Shown piece after piece: positions 50,179 through 58,569 of a DNA stretch of 64,000 bases; positions within the stretch are counted from its first letter, which is position 1; each line of letters opens with the position of its first letter. The DNA is from Solibaculum_A intestinale (GTDB lineage Bacteria > Bacillota > Clostridia > Oscillospirales > Acutalibacteraceae). The stretch is taken from the NCBI RefSeq assembly GCF_040096205.1, contig NZ_JBBMFD010000014.1:1-64000 (forward strand), written 5' to 3'. The position numbers were made by a program, and so were the translations under genes. The notes under the pieces are model-generated. The model was not told the origin of the DNA, searched no databases, and saw only the letters and a program-made list of their open reading frames with translations.

Positions 50179-51345
50179 TTAACTGATAAAATCCTTGAGC
50201 TTGTCGAAAAAGCCCTTGCGCTTTTGGTAATTGTGGTCGGAAGCGTTCGACTCGAATTCCTTGAGCAGTTCCTTTTGCTTTTCGGTCAGGTTCTTGGGGA
50301 CCTCGATGGTCACCCGGACAAACTGGCTGCCCTTGCCCCGGCCGTTTAAGTGGGGAATACCCCGGTCCTTGAGCTTAAACACGTCCCCAGGCTGGGTGCC
50401 CTCGTGCACGTGGTAGCTGACTTTGCCGTCCAGGGTAGGAACCGTGATGTCCGCCCCCAGAGCCGCCTGGGAGAAGGTCAGGGGAATCTCGCACCACACA
50501 TCGAACCCGTCCCGCTCAAAGAGAGGATGGGGCCGCACGTTGACGGTAATGTGCAGGTCGCCCGCCGGGCCGCCGTTGGCGCCGTAGTCGCCCTGGCCCC
50601 GCAGGTTGACGCCCTGGCCATCGTCGATACCAGCCGGGATAGTGACCTCCAGCCGCCGCGAACGTCGGATCTGGCCGGTGCCGCTGCAGTTTTTACAGGG
50701 TGTGTCGATGATCTTGCCCTTGCCCCGGCATTTCGAACAGGTGCGCTGGGTCTGCATCACGCCGAAGGGGGTGCGCTGGGTCACCCGGACCTGGCCTCTG
50801 CCTCCGCATTCCGGACAGGTTTTCGGGGAAGTCCCCTTTGCTGCACCCGAACCGCCGCATTCCGGGCAGTTCTCCACCCGCGGTGCGTTTACCTCCACCT
50901 TGCAGCCCTTGGCCGCCTCCTCAAAGGAGATGGTGACGGCGGTGTTGATGTCCGCGCCGCGTCTTGGAGCGTTGGGGTTGGCAGAGCGGCTGCTGCCCCC
51001 GCCGAAGATGGAGCCGAAGATATCGCCTAAGTCCCCCATGTCGCCGAAGTCAAAGCCGCCGAAGCCGCCGCCTCCATAACCGCCGGCGCCGTACCCGCCG
51101 CCCGCGCCATAGCTGGGGTCTACTCCGGCATGGCCAAATTGATCGTAACGCGCCTTTTTGTTGCTGTCCGAGAGAACCTCGTAGGCTTCGTTAACCTCCT
51201 TGAACTTGGCCTCGGCATCTTTGTCGCCGGGGTTTAGATCCGGATGGTATTGTTTTGCCATCTTGCGATAGGCCTTTTTGATTTCGTCCTCCGACGCGTT
51301 TTTTTCCACGCCGAGTACTTCGTAATAGTCGCGTTTTTGAGCCAA
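50179..51345 (-). CDS. dnaJ: chaperone protein DnaJ
   Basis: Hsp40 co-chaperone (388 aa) that stimulates DnaK ATPase. It has a J domain with YHPDLNPG, a Gly/Phe-rich region (about 75-110), four zinc repeats (CPECGGSG, CPECGGRG, CSKCRGKG, CKNCSGTG) and the C-terminal substrate-binding domains. It is separated from dnaK by 153 bp containing a hairpin, which may lower dnaJ expression. Confidence 0.98.
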   Translation of the reverse strand: MAQKRDYYEVLGVEKNASEDEIKKAYRKMAKQYHPDLNPGDKDAEAKFKEVNEAYEVLSDSNKKARYDQFGHAGVDPSYGAGGGYGAGGYGGGGFGGFDFGDMGDLGDIFGSIFGGGSSRSANPNAPRRGADINTAVTISFEEAAKGCKVEVNAPRVENCPECGGSGAAKGTSPKTCPECGGRGQVRVTQRTPFGVMQTQRTCSKCRGKGKIIDTPCKNCSGTGQIRRSRRLEVTIPAGIDDGQGVNLRGQGDYGANGGPAGDLHITVNVRPHPLFERDGFDVWCEIPLTFSQAALGADITVPTLDGKVSYHVHEGTQPGDVFKLKDRGIPHLNGRGKGSQFVRVTIEVPKNLTEKQKELLKEFESNASDHNYQKRKGFFDKLKDFIS

Positions 51346-51436
51346 AGTAATCCCGCCTTGTATGAAAAGTCATGGGTCGTGGCCGCCGGGCGGCCACATG
51401 CGTCTGCTATGTAACCGCTCTTCCATAAACAGGCGA

Positions 51437-51467
51437 ACGCGTAAGGAGGAAACTCCCCCTTACGCGG
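51437..51467. repeat. hairpin between dnaK and dnaJ
   Basis: GCGTAAGGAGG and CCCCCTTACGC form an almost perfect stem around a 5-nt loop in the dnaK-dnaJ interval, without a T run on the minus strand. It may be an mRNA processing or stability element. Confidence 0.6.
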
Positions 51468-51498
51468 TACGTCGCCCGGTTTGGTTCAAACGGGTTTC

Positions 51499-53340
51499 TT
51501 ATTTCTTGTCGTCATCCACGTCGTGGAACTCTGCGTCGTAAACGTTGCCGTTTTCATCGGTCTTGGGGCCGTCGTTGGGCGTGCCGGCACCGGAGGAAGC
51601 TTGCTGCTGAGCGGCGTTATAGATTTTCTCGCCCACCTTCATCAGCGACTGCTGCAACTTCTCCTGGGCGGCCTTGATCATCTCCACGTCGGTTCCCTTG
51701 AGCGCTTCCTTGAGGGCGTCAATGTCCTTCTGGACCGCGTCTTTTTCCGCCGCATCAATCTTGTCGCCTGCTTCGGTGAGGGTCTTCTCCGCCTGGTACA
51801 CCATCTGGTCGGCGGCGTTCTTCGTGTCTACCTCTTCGCGGCGCTTCTTGTCTTCCGCTGCGAACTGCTCGGCGTCCTTGACCGCTTTTTCAATGTCGTC
51901 CTTGCTCATGTTGGTATTGGAGGTGATGGTGATGTGCTGTTCCTTGCCGGTGCCCAGGTCCTTGGCGGACACATGGACGATGCCGTTTGCGTCGATGTCG
52001 AAGGTGACCTCGATCTGCGGCACGCCGCGGGGCGCGGCCGGGATGCCGTCGAGACGGAACATGCCCAGGGTCTTATTGTCACGGGCGAACTCGCGCTCGC
52101 CCTGCAGAACATGGACTTCCACGGAAGTCTGCCCGTCGGCAGCGGTGGAGAACACCTGGCTCTTCTTGGTGGGGATGGTGGTGTTGCGGTCGATGACCTT
52201 GGTCATGACGCCGCCCATGGTCTCGATGCCCAGGGACAAAGGCGTAACGTCCAGAAGCAGCAGGCCCTTAACCTCGCCGCCCAAAACGCCTGCCTGGAGC
52301 GCCGCACCGATGGCCACGCATTCGTCGGGGTTGATGCCCTTGAAGGGCTCTTTGCCGGTGAACTTCTTGATGGCTTCCTGCACCGCGGGAATGCGGCTCG
52401 AGCCGCCCACCAGAAGGATCTTATCCAGCTCGTTTACGGAAAGGCCGGAGTCCTTGAGGGCCTGGCGAACCGGGCCCATGGTGTTTTCCACCAGATCCGC
52501 GGTCAGCTCGTTGAACTTGGCACGGGTAAGCGTCATGTCCAGATGCTTCGGGCCGGTGGCGTCGGCGGTGATGAAGGGGAGGTTGATCTGGCTGGTGGTC
52601 ACGCCGGACAGCTCGATCTTTGCTTTTTCCGCCGCTTCCTTTAATCGCTGCATGGCCATCTTGTCATTCGACAGGTCCACGCCGGTTTCCGCCTTAAAGT
52701 TCTGTACCATCCAGTTGATGACCCGCTGGTCGAAGTCGTCGCCGCCCAGGCGGTTGTTGCCGGCAGTGGCCAGGACCTCCTGCACGCCGTCGCCCATCTC
52801 GATGATAGACACGTCGAAGGTGCCGCCGCCCAGGTCGTAGACCATAACCTTTTGATCGGTTTCCTTATCAATGCCGTAGGCGAGCGCCGCGGCAGTGGGT
52901 TCGTTAATAATGCGCTTGACCTCCAGGCCCGCGATGGTACCCGCGTCCTTGGTGGCCTGGCGCTGGGCGTCGGAGAAGTAAGCCGGAACCGTGATGACCG
53001 CCTCGGATACCTTCTCGCCCAGGTACGCTTCCGCGTCCGCCTTGAGCTTTTGCAGGATCATGGCGGAGATTTCCTGGGGCGTATAGGCCTTGCCGTCGAT
53101 GGTGACCTTGCGGTTGGTGCCCATGTCCCTCTTAATGGAAGCGATGGTGCGGTCAGGGTTGGTGATGGCCTGGCGCTTTGCCACCTGGCCCACCATGCGT
53201 TCGCCGTTCTTAGAAAGCGCCACCACCGACGGGGTGGTACGCGCGCCTTCCGCGTTGGTAATGACGACCGGTTCGCCGCCCTCGATGACGGCTACACAGC
53301 TGTTCGTCGTACCCAAATCTATGCCGATTACCTTTGCCAT
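51499..53340 (-). CDS. dnaK: chaperone protein DnaK (Hsp70)
   Basis: Hsp70 chaperone (613 aa) with IGIDLGTTNSCVAV at the N-terminus, VYDLGGGTFDVS, LVGGSSRIPAV and a beta-sandwich substrate domain. The C-terminal tail ends DVDDDKK, an acidic form of the usual EEVD-like terminus. It is the third gene of the hrcA-grpE-dnaK-dnaJ operon, with an AGGAGG site before the ATG. Confidence 0.99.
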   Translation of the reverse strand: MAKVIGIDLGTTNSCVAVIEGGEPVVITNAEGARTTPSVVALSKNGERMVGQVAKRQAITNPDRTIASIKRDMGTNRKVTIDGKAYTPQEISAMILQKLKADAEAYLGEKVSEAVITVPAYFSDAQRQATKDAGTIAGLEVKRIINEPTAAALAYGIDKETDQKVMVYDLGGGTFDVSIIEMGDGVQEVLATAGNNRLGGDDFDQRVINWMVQNFKAETGVDLSNDKMAMQRLKEAAEKAKIELSGVTTSQINLPFITADATGPKHLDMTLTRAKFNELTADLVENTMGPVRQALKDSGLSVNELDKILLVGGSSRIPAVQEAIKKFTGKEPFKGINPDECVAIGAALQAGVLGGEVKGLLLLDVTPLSLGIETMGGVMTKVIDRNTTIPTKKSQVFSTAADGQTSVEVHVLQGEREFARDNKTLGMFRLDGIPAAPRGVPQIEVTFDIDANGIVHVSAKDLGTGKEQHITITSNTNMSKDDIEKAVKDAEQFAAEDKKRREEVDTKNAADQMVYQAEKTLTEAGDKIDAAEKDAVQKDIDALKEALKGTDVEMIKAAQEKLQQSLMKVGEKIYNAAQQQASSGAGTPNDGPKTDENGNVYDAEFHDVDDDKK

Positions 53341-53403
53341 ACTGAAATTCCTCCTAAACGGTTTGATTTTCTATCTGTGAATCTATGAAAAACGCTGCGA
53401 ACG

Positions 53404-53964
53404 TTAATTGGCTACCTTGACCATGCTGTAACGGATGACCCGGTCGCCGGTTTTATAGCCCTTCTGGAAGCACTCGACGATTTCGCCGTCTCCCGCTTCC
53501 TCGTCCTCCACATGCATCACCGCATGATGCAAGGACGGGTCGAGCGTTTCGCCCACCGTGGGGATTTCCTCCACCTTGAGCTTTGCAAGGGCATCGAGAA
53601 ACTGCTTGTGGATCATTTCCACACCCTTCTTAATGTCCTGCGCGTCCCCCTGGGCGGTCAGCGCCCGCTCCAGATTGTCAAGCGCCGGGAGAAACTCCGC
53701 AACCGTCGACGCCTTCGCGTCGTTCCAAGTAGCGTCCTTTTCCTTGGCGGTGCGTTTGCGGTAGTTGTCGTACTCCGCCGCCGTGCGCAGCAGCAGCTCC
53801 TTTTGCTCTTTGAGCTCCTTTTGCAGCTGCTCCACCTGCGCCTGCAACGGATTTTCCGCCTCAGGCTCCTTCGCCGTGTCCTGCTCCTGATTTTCCGCCG
53901 CTTTGTTTTGAACCGTCTCGTTTTCCGCGGCCTTCGTTTCCGCCTTTGCGTCTTTCTTTTTCAA
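53404..53964 (-). CDS. grpE: nucleotide exchange factor GrpE
   Basis: GrpE (186 aa) releases ADP from DnaK. It has a charged, disordered Ala/Glu/Lys-rich N-terminus (about residues 1-50), a long coiled coil with RTAAEYDNYRKRTAKEKD, and a C-terminal beta domain with DPSLHHAVMHVEDE and GYKTGDRVIRYSMVKV. The TTG at 53964 lies 7 nt after AAGGTGGG. A GTG 12 bp upstream is possible but overlaps that site. Confidence 0.96.
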   Translation of the reverse strand: MKKKDAKAETKAAENETVQNKAAENQEQDTAKEPEAENPLQAQVEQLQKELKEQKELLLRTAAEYDNYRKRTAKEKDATWNDAKASTVAEFLPALDNLERALTAQGDAQDIKKGVEMIHKQFLDALAKLKVEEIPTVGETLDPSLHHAVMHVEDEEAGDGEIVECFQKGYKTGDRVIRYSMVKVAN

Positions 53965-53979
53965 TGTGCGTCCCACCTT

Positions 53980-55041
53980 CTATGTTTGTTGTGAATCCGC
54001 TTGTGACCCGCCTCCTTCGTCCAGGTCCTCCGATAGGAGGTTGCCTAAACGCAGGGCGAAATATTCAAGGCTTGGGATGATTTTTGAATAATTCATCCGG
54101 CTCGGTCCGATGACGCCGATGGTGCCGCCCTCCCGGCTGCCCAGCCGGTACCGGGCGATGACCACGCTCGAACCCGACAGCTCCGGGGTGGGGCTTTCGC
54201 TTCCCAGCACCACGTTCACGCCTCCGTGGTATTGATGGAGCAACTCGGCAAGCTCCTTGCGCTTGGCTAAAAACTCCATAAGCCGCCGTACGTGCTCCCC
54301 GTCAAACTCCGGATGGATCAGCAGGTTCGCCTGGCCTTCCAGCCGTACCTGCGCCTGTGCCGCCTCGCTCGCCGTCTCGTACAGGCCGATGAGCAGCGGG
54401 GTCATGGTGAAGGCGTGTTCCCCTAAAGACGCGGCCAGCGTCTGGACAAAGGGAAGACAGATGTCCGACAGGGGCACGCCGCAGACATGTTCGGCCGTCA
54501 CCCGGCGAAACCGTTCGCACAGCTCCGGGGTAATGTCCGTGTCGGTCTTAAACAGCTTCGATTTCATCATGCCCGCCGACGTGACCAGTAAAAGGATGGC
54601 TAGCCGCCGTCCCGCCGCGATCAGCTCGCATTTGAGAATGACCGCCGTCTCGCTTTCCGGGGTGGTGGACAATGCCGCAAACCGGGTCAGCTGCGCCAAT
54701 GCCAGCGACGCGTTTTCCAAAAGCCGTTCCGGGTCGTCGGCGTGTTCCTCCAGCATTGTATCAATAAACCGGCGCTCTTCCTTTGTTACCGGGGCATGGG
54801 ACATAAGCTTGTCAATATACAGCCGGTATCCTTTCGGGGACGGAATCCGCCCAGCCGAGGTGTGCGGCTGCTCCAAGAGGCCAAGCTCGGAAAGCTCAGC
54901 CATGTCGTTGCGGATGGTAGCAGAGGAAACCGCTCGGTCGAGGGCCTCCTGCAACGCTTTGGAACCAACTGGTTCGCCCGTGTTGATGTAAGCCTCGATG
55001 AGAGCGGACAGCACCTTTAATTTGCGCTCACCAAGCTCCAT
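53980..55041 (-). CDS. hrcA: heat-inducible transcription repressor HrcA
   Basis: HrcA (353 aa) represses CIRCE-controlled chaperone operons. It begins MELGERKLKVLSALIEAYINTGEPVGSKAL and continues with SATIRNDMAELSELGLLEQPHTSAGRIPS (given in parts), the winged helix of the family. Ribosome binding site GGAGG lies 9 nt before this ATG. A CIRCE element lies just upstream, so the operon is autoregulated. Confidence 0.97.
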   Translation of the reverse strand: MELGERKLKVLSALIEAYINTGEPVGSKALQEALDRAVSSATIRNDMAELSELGLLEQPHTSAGRIPSPKGYRLYIDKLMSHAPVTKEERRFIDTMLEEHADDPERLLENASLALAQLTRFAALSTTPESETAVILKCELIAAGRRLAILLLVTSAGMMKSKLFKTDTDITPELCERFRRVTAEHVCGVPLSDICLPFVQTLAASLGEHAFTMTPLLIGLYETASEAAQAQVRLEGQANLLIHPEFDGEHVRRLMEFLAKRKELAELLHQYHGGVNVVLGSESPTPELSGSSVVIARYRLGSREGGTIGVIGPSRMNYSKIIPSLEYFALRLGNLLSEDLDEGGGSQADSQQT

Positions 55042-55063
55042 GGTTACAAACCTCCAGACTGTT

Positions 55064-55090
55064 TTAGCACTCAATAACTTAGAGTGCTAA
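55064..55090. promoter_or_regulatory. CIRCE operator
   Basis: Perfect TTAGCACTC-N9-GAGTGCTAA (arms 55064-55072 and 55082-55090), the HrcA binding site, between the promoter and the hrcA start. Confidence 0.99.
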
Positions 55091-55100
55091 TCTGAGTATT

Positions 55101-55129
55101 AATTTACCATTCCCGTTCTTCTTTGTCAA
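55101..55129 (-). promoter_or_regulatory. heat-shock operon promoter
   Basis: On the minus strand: TTGACA (55124-55129), 17 bp, TAAATT (55101-55106), followed 10 bp later by the CIRCE element. Confidence 0.85.
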
Positions 55130-55163
55130 GAGGCCATTTGTAAATACTTTATGTACAAACGAA

Positions 55164-55199
55164 AAAAGGCGGCCACCCCGGTATGGGGCGGCCGCCTTT
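55164..55199 (-). terminator. terminator of the glycosyltransferase operon
   Basis: 15-bp stem (AAAGGCGGCCGCCCC read on the minus strand, with a G-U wobble) followed by TTTTTTCG, just after the glycosyltransferase stop. Confidence 0.9.
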
Positions 55200-55209
55200 G
55201 GCATGTTCT

Positions 55210-56700
55210 TTAAACAAGGGCATAGAAGAGGGCGCTGCCGAAGGAGAAAAGCCCCACCAGAAAAACGCATGCATACTGGGGCCAGCGGATGGGTCGTTTC
55301 GCCCGCTCGGTTATCATTTGCCCGGCCAGCGCCAGGAAGAACCCGCCGCATAAAATGGCCGACGCCATATACCGCACGTCCATGGTACAGGCGTGAGGCA
55401 TTTGAAAGCAGAAGTTTAAGTAAGAGGCTGCTTGCAGCAGCACGTTCCCGGCAAGCAGGGCCAGCGGGAGCCGAGGGCCCCGACCGAACCCTTTGACAAG
55501 GCAATAGACAAACGCCGCTGCAATCAGCAAAAGCATCGCCAGGTTTGCATAGACGAGAACCCAGGCGAAGGGGGCGAGGGCCTGGTAGCTGGCCTCGCCG
55601 AAGAGGGAGTTCTTGACCACGTACATGGGGATGTTGTAATCGTCCGCCACCGACACGTAGGGAGAGCCGGTGAACTGGTCAAAAGGCAGGGAAAAGAGCC
55701 GCTGGAAAACGGAATAGTTGCCCACATACTGAAAGCTGTCCTCCGGCAGCATGGGTACGTAGCCGAAGGGCTGGCCGAAGCGCAGAAAATTGCGCACCGA
55801 GTACCATAGCCCCAGCGGCGCGCATACCGCCCCAAAGGCCGCGAACTGGCCCACCAAGCGTCCCTTTTTCCTCGATTTGAGAAACCCATACAGCAGCACG
55901 GGCGCCACCAAAATCGCCACAATGCCGCAGGAGAGCTTGGTCATCATGCCAAGCCCGATGCACAGCGCCAGCAGCAGGATGTTGCCGAAGGTCTGCCGAT
56001 AGTACCACCGGATGGTAAACAAAACGGTAAGCAGGAAGAACAGGAGCATTAGAATGTCGTTGTTGATGCCGCTGCTCATGTAGAGCATGGTGGGGTGGAA
56101 GGCGGCGAAGAGAAGGGCGCACAGCTGAAAAACCGGGGAAAGACGGAAATAGGCGAGAATCTTTTGAAGCACCACTAAAATCGCCATGGAGTAGAAGACG
56201 GTCAGAAGCTGGATGTTTTCCACGCACCGTTCCACCGAGAAACCCAAAAGCAGCCCCGCCTTGACCCACAGGGCTGAGATTATATGATGAAGGGGCGGCT
56301 GGTAGAACTGCCAGTCGTCGCTCTGAGGAAGGGTTCCCTCTTCCCAGAGAAGCTGCATGTATCCCAAGTGCCCCTGACCGCCCAAGCCCTCCACGTCGTG
56401 CTGGCGGATGGTATAAGGCGTAGCGGCCATGTAAAGAATACGGAGGAACAAGGCCCCCGCCAGCATGAGAAACACCGCCTGCTGCAAGGTAAGCTTGCCC
56501 GACAGGTACCGGGCCGCCCCCACGCAGGCGGCCGTCCCTACCAGAAGCAGCAGCACGGCCCGCCAGACGGCGCTTTGAAACAAGGTGATTTGGCTCTGGT
56601 CGAAGAAGAAAAAGAGCAAAAGGAGAATCCCGCCCGTCGCCGCCAGAAAGGGGGCGAAGCGGATGGACGGGGGAGAACCGATGGCAGTGTGCGGATTCAA
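55210..56700 (-). CDS. GT-C/GT39-like membrane glycosyltransferase
   Basis: A 496-aa membrane protein with about 11-12 helices. Its first large extracytoplasmic loop contains RQHDVEGLGGQGH and DWQFYQPPLHH, resembling the acidic catalytic loop of dolichyl/undecaprenyl-phosphate-mannose-type (PMT/GT39) transferases. The acceptor is unknown. TTG at 56700 is chosen because AAGGAGG lies 7 nt upstream; a longer ATG frame at 56739 would overlap the DUF6171 gene and lacks a site. It is the last gene of the minus-strand cluster. Confidence 0.8.
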   Translation of the reverse strand: MNPHTAIGSPPSIRFAPFLAATGGILLLLFFFFDQSQITLFQSAVWRAVLLLLVGTAACVGAARYLSGKLTLQQAVFLMLAGALFLRILYMAATPYTIRQHDVEGLGGQGHLGYMQLLWEEGTLPQSDDWQFYQPPLHHIISALWVKAGLLLGFSVERCVENIQLLTVFYSMAILVVLQKILAYFRLSPVFQLCALLFAAFHPTMLYMSSGINNDILMLLFFLLTVLFTIRWYYRQTFGNILLLALCIGLGMMTKLSCGIVAILVAPVLLYGFLKSRKKGRLVGQFAAFGAVCAPLGLWYSVRNFLRFGQPFGYVPMLPEDSFQYVGNYSVFQRLFSLPFDQFTGSPYVSVADDYNIPMYVVKNSLFGEASYQALAPFAWVLVYANLAMLLLIAAAFVYCLVKGFGRGPRLPLALLAGNVLLQAASYLNFCFQMPHACTMDVRYMASAILCGGFFLALAGQMITERAKRPIRWPQYACVFLVGLFSFGSALFYALV

Positions 56701-56720
56701 CAGACCGCCTCCTTGCGTCG

Positions 56721-56990
56721 TCAGATGGATTCGGGCCATTTTGACCCGTCAGGATACGGACAGGACAGGCCCTTCTTTCTTGCCCGCACCAGCACGAAAC
56801 AGCCGCAGTACCGGCAGGCCCCGTCAAAGAGGGCGCCGCACTTCTGACAGACTTTCAGCCTCGCCTGATAGGCCTCGTCGCTTACACACCGTTCCTCGGG
56901 CAGGGAAGCGGCGTATTCTTCCACCGTCCGGCGGAAGGCTTCCCCGTCCGTCCGTTCCAGGCAGCGGGGGCAGGGGACCGGATGGGTCAT
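56721..56990 (-). CDS. DUF6171 family zinc-ribbon protein
   Basis: An 89-aa protein with CPRC near the N-terminus and CQKCGALFDGACRYCGCF in the middle, giving several Cys pairs suited to one or two zinc ribbons, followed by a basic RARKKG and a terminal CPYP. No function is known for the family. Its start overlaps the GH51 stop by 4 bp and it precedes the glycosyltransferase gene. Confidence 0.85.
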   Translation of the reverse strand: MTHPVPCPRCLERTDGEAFRRTVEEYAASLPEERCVSDEAYQARLKVCQKCGALFDGACRYCGCFVLVRARKKGLSCPYPDGSKWPESI

Positions 56991-58450
56991 CGGACCGTCA
57001 CCACCGCCACCGATTTGGCCGGCAGGGTGAAGGATAGGACGTCCTCATTTAAGGTTACGGGAAGAGACATCGGCTTAACCGTTTCGCCCGCCTCAAAATC
57101 GTTGCCGGCGTTCATGGCATGTGCCGTGAGCACCCGGCCGGCGGCTTCCTGCACCGCTTTGCCCCGAAGTTCACAGGTAACCGATTCGCTTTCATTGGGA
57201 CTCAGGTTGCACAAAGTCAGGTTTACAGCCCCGTCCTCCGCCAAGGAGGAGGAAACGCTTACCTTGGGCAAGGTAATTTCCCCGAAGGTATAGTCGGGCG
57301 TCTGCACCGCCGCGTCAAGGAGCTTCGCATCCTGATGGACGGCGTACATTTCGATTACGTAATAGGTGGGCGTGCGGACCATTTTCGCCCCGTCGGTGAG
57401 GATGGGAGCCTGAAGGACGTTGACCAGCTGGGCGATGTTCGCCATCTGTACCCGGCGGCTGTGGCGGTTGAAAATGTTCAGAGACAGCCCCGCCAGCACC
57501 GCGTCGCGCATAGTATTGCGCTGGTAGAGGAAGCCGCGGACGGTGCCCGGCTCCTCGTCGTGCCAGGCGCCCCACTCGTCCACCAGCAGGCCGATGCGGT
57601 TTTGGGGGTCGTATTCGTCCATGATGGCGGTGTGCCGGACGATTTCTTCCTCGATTCCCGCCGCGTCTTTGAGCATTTCGGCCCATTCGGCTTCCCCGAA
57701 CTGGGTGGCAGACCGGTTCTTTTTATTATAGGAGTAATAATGCAGCGTCAGCCCGTCCATAAAAGGGGCCGCTTCCCGCATGAGAACTCTCGTCCACTCA
57801 TAATCGCCCCGGTTGGGACCACAGGCGATTTTATAGAGCTTATTGTCCCCATAATTGAGGCAATAGGTAGAGAACCGGCGGTACAGGTCTGCGTAATACT
57901 GGGGCCGCATGAAGCCGCCGCAGCCCCAGTTTTCATTGCCCACACCGAAATACTTTACCTTCCACGGTTCCTTGCGGCCGTTTTCCTCCCGAAGCTTCGC
58001 CATGGGGGATACCCCGTCAAAGGTCATGTACTCGATCCATTCCTGCATTTCCTGAACCGTGCCGCTGCCTACGTTGCCGTTGATATAGGGCTCGCATCCC
58101 AGCTGCCTGCACAGCTCGAAGAACTCGTGGGTGCCGAAGGAATTGTCCTCCACCATTCCGCCCCAGTGGACGTTGATCATCTTTTTGCGGGACTCTTTGG
58201 GTCCGATTCCGTCCTTCCAATGGTAGGTATCCGCAAAGCAGCCGCCCGGCCAGCGTAGCACCGGGATCTTCATTTGTTTGAGCGCCTCCACCACGTCGGT
58301 GCGCATACCGTTGCGGTTTGGAATCTGGGAATTCTCGCCCACATAAAGTCCTTCGTAGATACAGCGGCCCAGGTGCTCGGCAAACTGGCCGTACAGGTTG
58401 CGGTTGATGGTGTGCTGAGGCTGGTCGGCGTTGATGGTAAGGATCGCCAT
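56987..58450 (-). CDS. GH51 alpha-L-arabinofuranosidase
   Basis: A 487-aa retaining glycosidase removing terminal arabinofuranose. It has the N-terminal FAEHLGRCIYEGLYVG, WPGGCFADTYHWKDGIGP, the acid/base Glu in GVGNENWGCGG and the nucleophile Glu in LVDEWGAW, then the C-terminal beta-sandwich with NLSPNESESVTCEL. No signal peptide is present, so it works in the cytoplasm on imported arabino-oligosaccharides. The ATG at 58450 is 11 nt after AAAGGA; a start 12 bp upstream is possible. It probably forms an operon with the GH35 gene upstream. Confidence 0.95.
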   Translation of the reverse strand: MAILTINADQPQHTINRNLYGQFAEHLGRCIYEGLYVGENSQIPNRNGMRTDVVEALKQMKIPVLRWPGGCFADTYHWKDGIGPKESRKKMINVHWGGMVEDNSFGTHEFFELCRQLGCEPYINGNVGSGTVQEMQEWIEYMTFDGVSPMAKLREENGRKEPWKVKYFGVGNENWGCGGFMRPQYYADLYRRFSTYCLNYGDNKLYKIACGPNRGDYEWTRVLMREAAPFMDGLTLHYYSYNKKNRSATQFGEAEWAEMLKDAAGIEEEIVRHTAIMDEYDPQNRIGLLVDEWGAWHDEEPGTVRGFLYQRNTMRDAVLAGLSLNIFNRHSRRVQMANIAQLVNVLQAPILTDGAKMVRTPTYYVIEMYAVHQDAKLLDAAVQTPDYTFGEITLPKVSVSSSLAEDGAVNLTLCNLSPNESESVTCELRGKAVQEAAGRVLTAHAMNAGNDFEAGETVKPMSLPVTLNEDVLSFTLPAKSVAVVTVR

Positions 58451-58569
58451 AGTGTCATCCATCCTTTGTGTGAATCGTTATTTTTATAAGGAGAACCTGG
58501 AAAGAGCCGGAGCCTTTCGTCCCCGTGCCACCGGGAGAAGATTTTCTCGCTCCAAAACCTTTTTTGCCT

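Noticed and set aside
51481..52840. Two long plus-strand frames opposite dnaK
   Set aside because: dnaK is unmistakable on the other strand, and the antisense products show no domain.
57119..58258. 379-codon plus-strand frame opposite GH51
   Set aside because: Catalytic motifs of GH51 are intact on the minus strand; no site precedes the antisense frame.
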